Shown here one piece after another: positions 59,547-64,000 of a DNA stretch of 64,000 nucleotides. Position numbers and translations under genes: made by a program. The notes under the pieces were generated by a model, which was given only the letters and a program-made list of their open reading frames with translations, searched no databases and had not been told where the DNA came from. Position 1 is the first letter of the stretch. The number at the start of each line of letters is the position of its first letter. Origin of the DNA: an uncultured Bacteroidota bacterium (GTDB lineage: Bacteria > Bacteroidota > Bacteroidia > UKL13-3); assembly GCA_903850915.1 (NCBI GenBank), contig CAINMV010000009.1:128599-192598 (forward strand), in the 5' to 3' direction.

Positions 59547-61766
59547 TTACTTCACATCATTATAGTTAATTGTATTTGGCGCTGCAACCGCTTTCGGCGC
59601 TGCAATAGGTGCGCTTATCGTTTTTGTTTCTACGGCAGCAGGTGTCATATTGCCACCATGCATTTTGTAAATGCTCGGAGCAATAACCAAGGAAACGATA
59701 CTCATTAATTTAATTAAAATATTCATCGATGGGCCAGATGTATCTTTAAAAGGATCACCTACAGTATCACCAACCACCGCAGCTTTGTGTGGTTCTGATT
59801 TCTTGTAAAACATTTCTCCGTTGATGTTAACCCCTTTTTCGAATGATTTCTTGGCGTTATCCCAAGCACCACCTGCGTTTGATTGAAAAATAGCCATTAA
59901 AACACCACATACAGTAACACCTGCCAATACACCACCTAATACTTCGGCACCGAAAGCGAAACCAACAATTACTGGAACTGTTAATGCCATTAAACCCGGG
60001 AGTATCATTTCGCGGATAGCTGCTTTAGTAGATATGGCAACACACTTTTCGTATTCAGGACGTGCTTTATATTCCATAATTCCAGGAATTTCACGGAATT
60101 GACGACGAACCTCTTGCACCATATCCATGGCAGCTTTTCCTACGGCACTCATAGCCAAGGCTGAGAACACAAATGGAATCATACCACCAACGAATAAACC
60201 GGCAAGCACACGAGCATTAGAAATGTCAATTTTATCAATTTTAGCAGCGCCCATAAAGGCAGCGAACAAGGCAAGTGAAGTTAATGCAGCTGAGGCAATG
60301 GCAAAACCTTTTCCAGTTGCGGCAGTGGTATTTCCAACAGCATCTAAGATATCGGTTTTTTCACGAACTTCTTTTGGAAGGTTACACATTTCAGCGATAC
60401 CTCCTGCATTGTCGGCGATAGGGCCAAAGGCATCGATTGCTAATTGCATCGCGGTGGTTGCCATCATACCGGCAGCAGCGATTGCTACGCCATATAATCC
60501 AGCCAATTCATAACTGGCAACGATACCCATTGCCAATACAAGTATTGGAAACATGGTACTCATCATTCCTACAGATAAACCTGCGATAATATTTGTGGCT
60601 GCACCCGTTGATGATTGGTTGATGATTTTATTTACAGGGCCTCTTCCCATTGAGGTATAGTATTCCGTGATTAAGCTAATCAATGCACCTACTACCAACC
60701 CAACAAGGATGGCATAAAACACATGAATTGCATAGAAATGTGTTCCACCACGTATACTCATTTCACCTACAGGTAACATCCACGTGATGACAAAATAAGA
60801 CGCGATTCCAGTTAAAACAATTGATGACCAGTTGCCTAAATTTAAAGCTCCTTGAACATTACCACCCTCTTTTACTCGAACAAAAAAGGTTCCAATAATT
60901 GAGAAAAGTATTCCCAATCCACCAATTAATAACGGAGCTAAAATCATGCTCATACCACCAAAATTATCAGTTACACTAAACTCTCTTCCAATTACCATCG
61001 TGGCTAGGATTGTAGCGACATAACTACCAAAAAGGTCAGCACCCATTCCTGCAACATCACCTACGTTATCACCTACGTTATCAGCTATTGTAGCTGGGTT
61101 GCGAGGATCGTCTTCTGGAATTCCTGCTTCCACTTTACCTACTAAGTCGGCACCTACATCGGCAGCTTTGGTATAAATACCACCACCAACACGAGCAAAC
61201 AACGCGATACTTTCTGCCCCTAAAGAGAAGCCAGTAAGTACCTCTAATGCACGTTCCATATCAAGGCCATTGGCTGTACCACTTTTTGCCTCTACAAATA
61301 TTTTATAAAACACTAAAAATAGGCTACCTAAGCCCAAAACGGCCAATCCGGCAACACCCATACCCATTACACTTCCACCAGAAAAGGATACTTGCAAAGC
61401 TTTAGATAAGCTTGTTTTTGCAGCTTGCGCGGTTCTAACATTTGCTTTTGTTGCAATTTTCATTCCGATGAAACCAGCCATTGCAGAAAAGAACGCACCA
61501 ATAATAAAGGATAAAGCAATTAATGGAGAAGAGTTTTCGTTTGAAGAACCCATGTATGCCAATAATAAGGCGATAATAACCACAAAGCCTCCAAGTACCT
61601 TGTACTCTTGCTTTAAAAATGCCATGGCACCATCAGCAATTGCTTTGCTGATTTCTTCCATTTTCGCATCGCCAGCATCTTGGCGAATTACCCATTGAGA
61701 TCGGAAATACGTGAATAGAAGGCTAACCACACCACATCCGAGAATTACATAAATAAGATTGTCCAT
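59547..61766 (-). CDS. hppA: membrane-bound ion-translocating pyrophosphatase
   Basis: [94 protein letters not shown]. Confidence 0.97.
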   Translation of the reverse strand: MDNLIYVILGCGVVSLLFTYFRSQWVIRQDAGDAKMEEISKAIADGAMAFLKQEYKVLGGFVVIIALLLAYMGSSNENSSPLIALSFIIGAFFSAMAGFIGMKIATKANVRTAQAAKTSLSKALQVSFSGGSVMGMGVAGLAVLGLGSLFLVFYKIFVEAKSGTANGLDMERALEVLTGFSLGAESIALFARVGGGIYTKAADVGADLVGKVEAGIPEDDPRNPATIADNVGDNVGDVAGMGADLFGSYVATILATMVIGREFSVTDNFGGMSMILAPLLIGGLGILFSIIGTFFVRVKEGGNVQGALNLGNWSSIVLTGIASYFVITWMLPVGEMSIRGGTHFYAIHVFYAILVGLVVGALISLITEYYTSMGRGPVNKIINQSSTGAATNIIAGLSVGMMSTMFPILVLAMGIVASYELAGLYGVAIAAAGMMATTAMQLAIDAFGPIADNAGGIAEMCNLPKEVREKTDILDAVGNTTAATGKGFAIASAALTSLALFAAFMGAAKIDKIDISNARVLAGLFVGGMIPFVFSALAMSAVGKAAMDMVQEVRRQFREIPGIMEYKARPEYEKCVAISTKAAIREMILPGLMALTVPVIVGFAFGAEVLGGVLAGVTVCGVLMAIFQSNAGGAWDNAKKSFEKGVNINGEMFYKKSEPHKAAVVGDTVGDPFKDTSGPSMNILIKLMSIVSLVIAPSIYKMHGGNMTPAAVETKTISAPIAAPKAVAAPNTINYNDVK

Positions 61767-62000
61767 AAATGATTTGAAAAAATAAATAATTAACGTTATT
61801 TTTTAGGAGCGCGAAAATAAGGAAAACAATTGAAAAATGGCGAAAATTGACAATATAGTGAGGCCAATACATTGAAATTCTTCTATTTTAATCGAAATAG
61901 TGCTTCATTTTACGCCCAACTGCTTTTTTATTTGGCACTAATTCGACACTATCTTAGCACGATTTATTGTTTCTAAACAATAGCTATATTTGCCCAACCG

Positions 62001-62663
62001 ATGAGACGATTTTTAGGTGCATTATGCACAGTAGTATTTGTTTTTCCTTTATTGTCGTTAACACCAGCCTCTTTTCAGTTGGCTCGCTTAAAATACAATG
62101 GTGGTGGAGATTGGTATGCCAACAAAACATCCTTGCCGAATTTAATTAAATTTTGCAACCAAAATTTGAATGCCAATATTAACGCAGATGAGGCAGTGGT
62201 GGATGTTGGGAGTAATGAGCTATTTAATTATCCATTTATTCACATGACGGGGCATGGCAACGTGGTGTTCTCGCTGCAAGAAGCGGAGAATTTACGAAAA
62301 TATCTCATTGGTGGAGGCTTTCTGCATATCGACGATAATTATGGGATGGATAAATTCATTCGTCCTGAGCTGAAAAAGATATTCCCTGAGCTAAAATTAG
62401 TTGAGGTGCCGTTTAATCACCCGATTTATCATCAAAAATATACATTCAATAATGGATTGCCCAAAGTGCATGAACATGAAGGTAAGGCTGCTCAAGGGTT
62501 CGGACTTGTTTATGAAGGACGACTAGTGCTTTTTTATAGCTACGAATGTGATTTAGGCAATGGATGGGAAGATCAAGGTGTTTATCCTGAAGATTCGCCT
62601 GAACTTCATCAAAAGGCATTACAAATGGGCGCCAATTTGGTGCAATATGCACTAACACATTAG
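62001..62663 (+). CDS. DUF4159 domain-containing protein
   Basis: FQLARLKYNGGGDWYANKTSLPNLIKF, LRKYLIGGGFLHIDDNYGMDKFIRPELKKIFPE. Confidence 0.88.
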   Translation: MRRFLGALCTVVFVFPLLSLTPASFQLARLKYNGGGDWYANKTSLPNLIKFCNQNLNANINADEAVVDVGSNELFNYPFIHMTGHGNVVFSLQEAENLRKYLIGGGFLHIDDNYGMDKFIRPELKKIFPELKLVEVPFNHPIYHQKYTFNNGLPKVHEHEGKAAQGFGLVYEGRLVLFYSYECDLGNGWEDQGVYPEDSPELHQKALQMGANLVQYALTH

Positions 62664-62696
62664 TTAGCATCTCAAATTAATTTATCGTTGTGAACG

Positions 62697-63128
62697 CTAT
62701 TGTATGCGCTTTCCTTGTTCGTTAAAAAGCAATTCAACAATAACACCTTGATGCTTTATCTCTACTTCAAATTTGCGAAACCCCGTGTAGTCAATAATTT
62801 GTGATGTTTCTTGAATTCGGCATCCTTTATAATTAGCCTTGACAAAGGGTAGAATTGAGCTCGGTAACTTCTCTTTTTTTATCGACCACTCTGTTTCCCA
62901 CAAGGTACCATCGAGCTTGAAAGTAGCCGATGTCTCAATCCCGTTTTGAATAAATTCGGCTTCATAGTCGCCATCCGATTCTAAATCCCAATTCGTTTTT
63001 TTTACATCTTTAAAATTAGTATGAAAAGAGGTTTTAATTATTTCAGGAACTTTGTTTTCTGGAATGGCTTGAGAAATCCCAATCCGTGAGATGAATAAGA
63101 AAAGCAATAAAATTATAGGTGTTTTCAT
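62697..63128 (-). CDS. PepSY-like/BLIP-like secreted small protein
   Basis: Signal peptide MKTPIILLLFLFISRIGISQA at ATG 63128; FHTNFKDVKKTNWDLESDGDYEAEFIQNGIETSATFKLDGTLWETE. Confidence 0.72.
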   Translation of the reverse strand: MKTPIILLLFLFISRIGISQAIPENKVPEIIKTSFHTNFKDVKKTNWDLESDGDYEAEFIQNGIETSATFKLDGTLWETEWSIKKEKLPSSILPFVKANYKGCRIQETSQIIDYTGFRKFEVEIKHQGVIVELLFNEQGKRIQ

Positions 63129-63160
63129 AGTTGAATAAAGATAAAAGTGCAAGTTAATTT

Positions 63161-64000
63161 TTATTTTACAAACGAGAATTTATAGCTTAAGTTAATTACT
63201 CTTCCTTCAGTTGTTGCCCAAAGGGGTTTAAAGGATGGGCTGGAACGAGAGCCGGTAACAATACTTTCAAAACGAGATTGACGCTGATCTAAAACGTTTT
63301 CGCAGTTTAAAACTAAGCTACTTTTTTTAAATTTCCGTTCTGCCATCATCGCCACAAACCAAATAGAATGTACTTTTTGATTGTTGTATATGAATTGATT
63401 GCCACTATAACTTGATTCGAGTCCAAAGCGCCAAGTACCTTCTATTTCATAAGCTAGCGTAGCCGAAAATTTATCTTTTGGATTAAAGGGCGCATTTAAT
63501 CGTTGTCCTGCTAATTGCTGAAAAGCCTCTGTATGATTATAGCCGAGATAGAGTTCTAATTTGTCATACTTTACTCTGATATACGTATCTGTTCCCACAC
63601 TTTTTTGTGCATTTGAACTGTTGTTTAGGGTGTCCTTCATCCATTGAATTGGATTTGAAATTTCACTATAATAAAGGGCTTCGTCAATTTGCAATTTAAT
63701 TTTATCGAAGATTATCGCTTTGTAACTAATGTCACCATTTAATCCTCTCGCTTTTTCGGCTTTAACATCCGAGGCAAACTTCAATGCTGTTTCGGTAGGC
63801 AATACGTAATCGAATAGGTTTGGGGTTTTGTAGCCGCTTCCAGCAGCCAATCGAACTCCCCATGCTTGATTTGGTTGCATGAAAATAGAAATTCGCGGCA
63901 AGAGAAATTCGCCATACATGTTGTGATGATCTGCACGAAGTCCAAGCTGTGCTGATATTTTTTTTGTGAACTGCCAGTTGTCTTGTAAAAAAGCACCAAG
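63161..64000 (-). CDS. TonB-dependent receptor C-terminal barrel (N-terminus beyond window)
   Basis: Frame stays open from 63919 to the window edge (LGAFLQDNWQFTKKISAQLGLRADHHNMYGEFLLPRISIFMQPNQAWGVRLAAGSGYKTPNLFDY); terminal NLSYKFSFVK. Confidence 0.85.
   Translation of the reverse strand, partial: LGAFLQDNWQFTKKISAQLGLRADHHNMYGEFLLPRISIFMQPNQAWGVRLAAGSGYKTPNLFDYVLPTETALKFASDVKAEKARGLNGDISYKAIIFDKIKLQIDEALYYSEISNPIQWMKDTLNNSSNAQKSVGTDTYIRVKYDKLELYLGYNHTEAFQQLAGQRLNAPFNPKDKFSATLAYEIEGTWRFGLESSYSGNQFIYNNQKVHSIWFVAMMAERKFKKSSLVLNCENVLDQRQSRFESIVTGSRSSPSFKPLWATTEGRVINLSYKFSFVK

Noticed and set aside
60127-60513. 128-aa plus-strand ORF within hppA
   Set aside because: Antisense to conserved pyrophosphatase sequence; Ala-rich shadow ORF.
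35953-61986. Shared 14-mer CTAAACAATAGCTA at 35953 and 61973
   Set aside because: A 14-nt match between two places in 64 kb of AT-rich DNA is expected by chance; only the second overlaps a clear -7 box.

Overview
This 64 kb window is AT-rich, gene-dense chromosomal DNA from a member of the Bacteroidota. Evidence for that: TAnnTTTG -7 promoter elements, T9SS C-terminal sorting domains, TonB-dependent receptors, a DUF3276/PUR-like protein, and an ATP synthase operon in which subunit a carries a secreted N-terminal extension and the beta and epsilon genes are missing. Most of it is housekeeping: engB, lon, rpmH-rnpA-yidD, purC-phoH, sucC, atpB-E-F-H-A-G, proS, ispH, a cytochrome c maturation cluster, pheT and a membrane pyrophosphatase. 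Between these lie lineage-specific envelope proteins. I saw no rRNA, tRNA, CRISPR array, transposase, phage or obvious defence island, and no clearly new multi-gene system. Observations most worth a second look: (1) about ten genes have a TAnnTTTG box ending 5-9 nt before the start codon, which predicts leaderless mRNAs, and several supplied ORF starts fall inside that box; (2) rnpA appears separated from rpmH by a terminator whose U-tract merges into the rnpA -7 box; (3) a CcmE with Cys in place of the haem-binding His; (4) a pyrophosphatase with sequence features of the K+-dependent, H+-pumping flavobacterial type; (5) a palindrome at the expected -33 position of lon; (6) a methyltransferase-GT2 fusion; (7) a ferritin-like/VIT1 fusion; (8) a Tyr-rich lipoprotein with 27-bp PREEPR repeats; (9) a T9SS cargo with a CxxCH motif and a near-identical 234-bp tandem duplication. 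All product calls come from reading the sequence and family knowledge; no database search was run.
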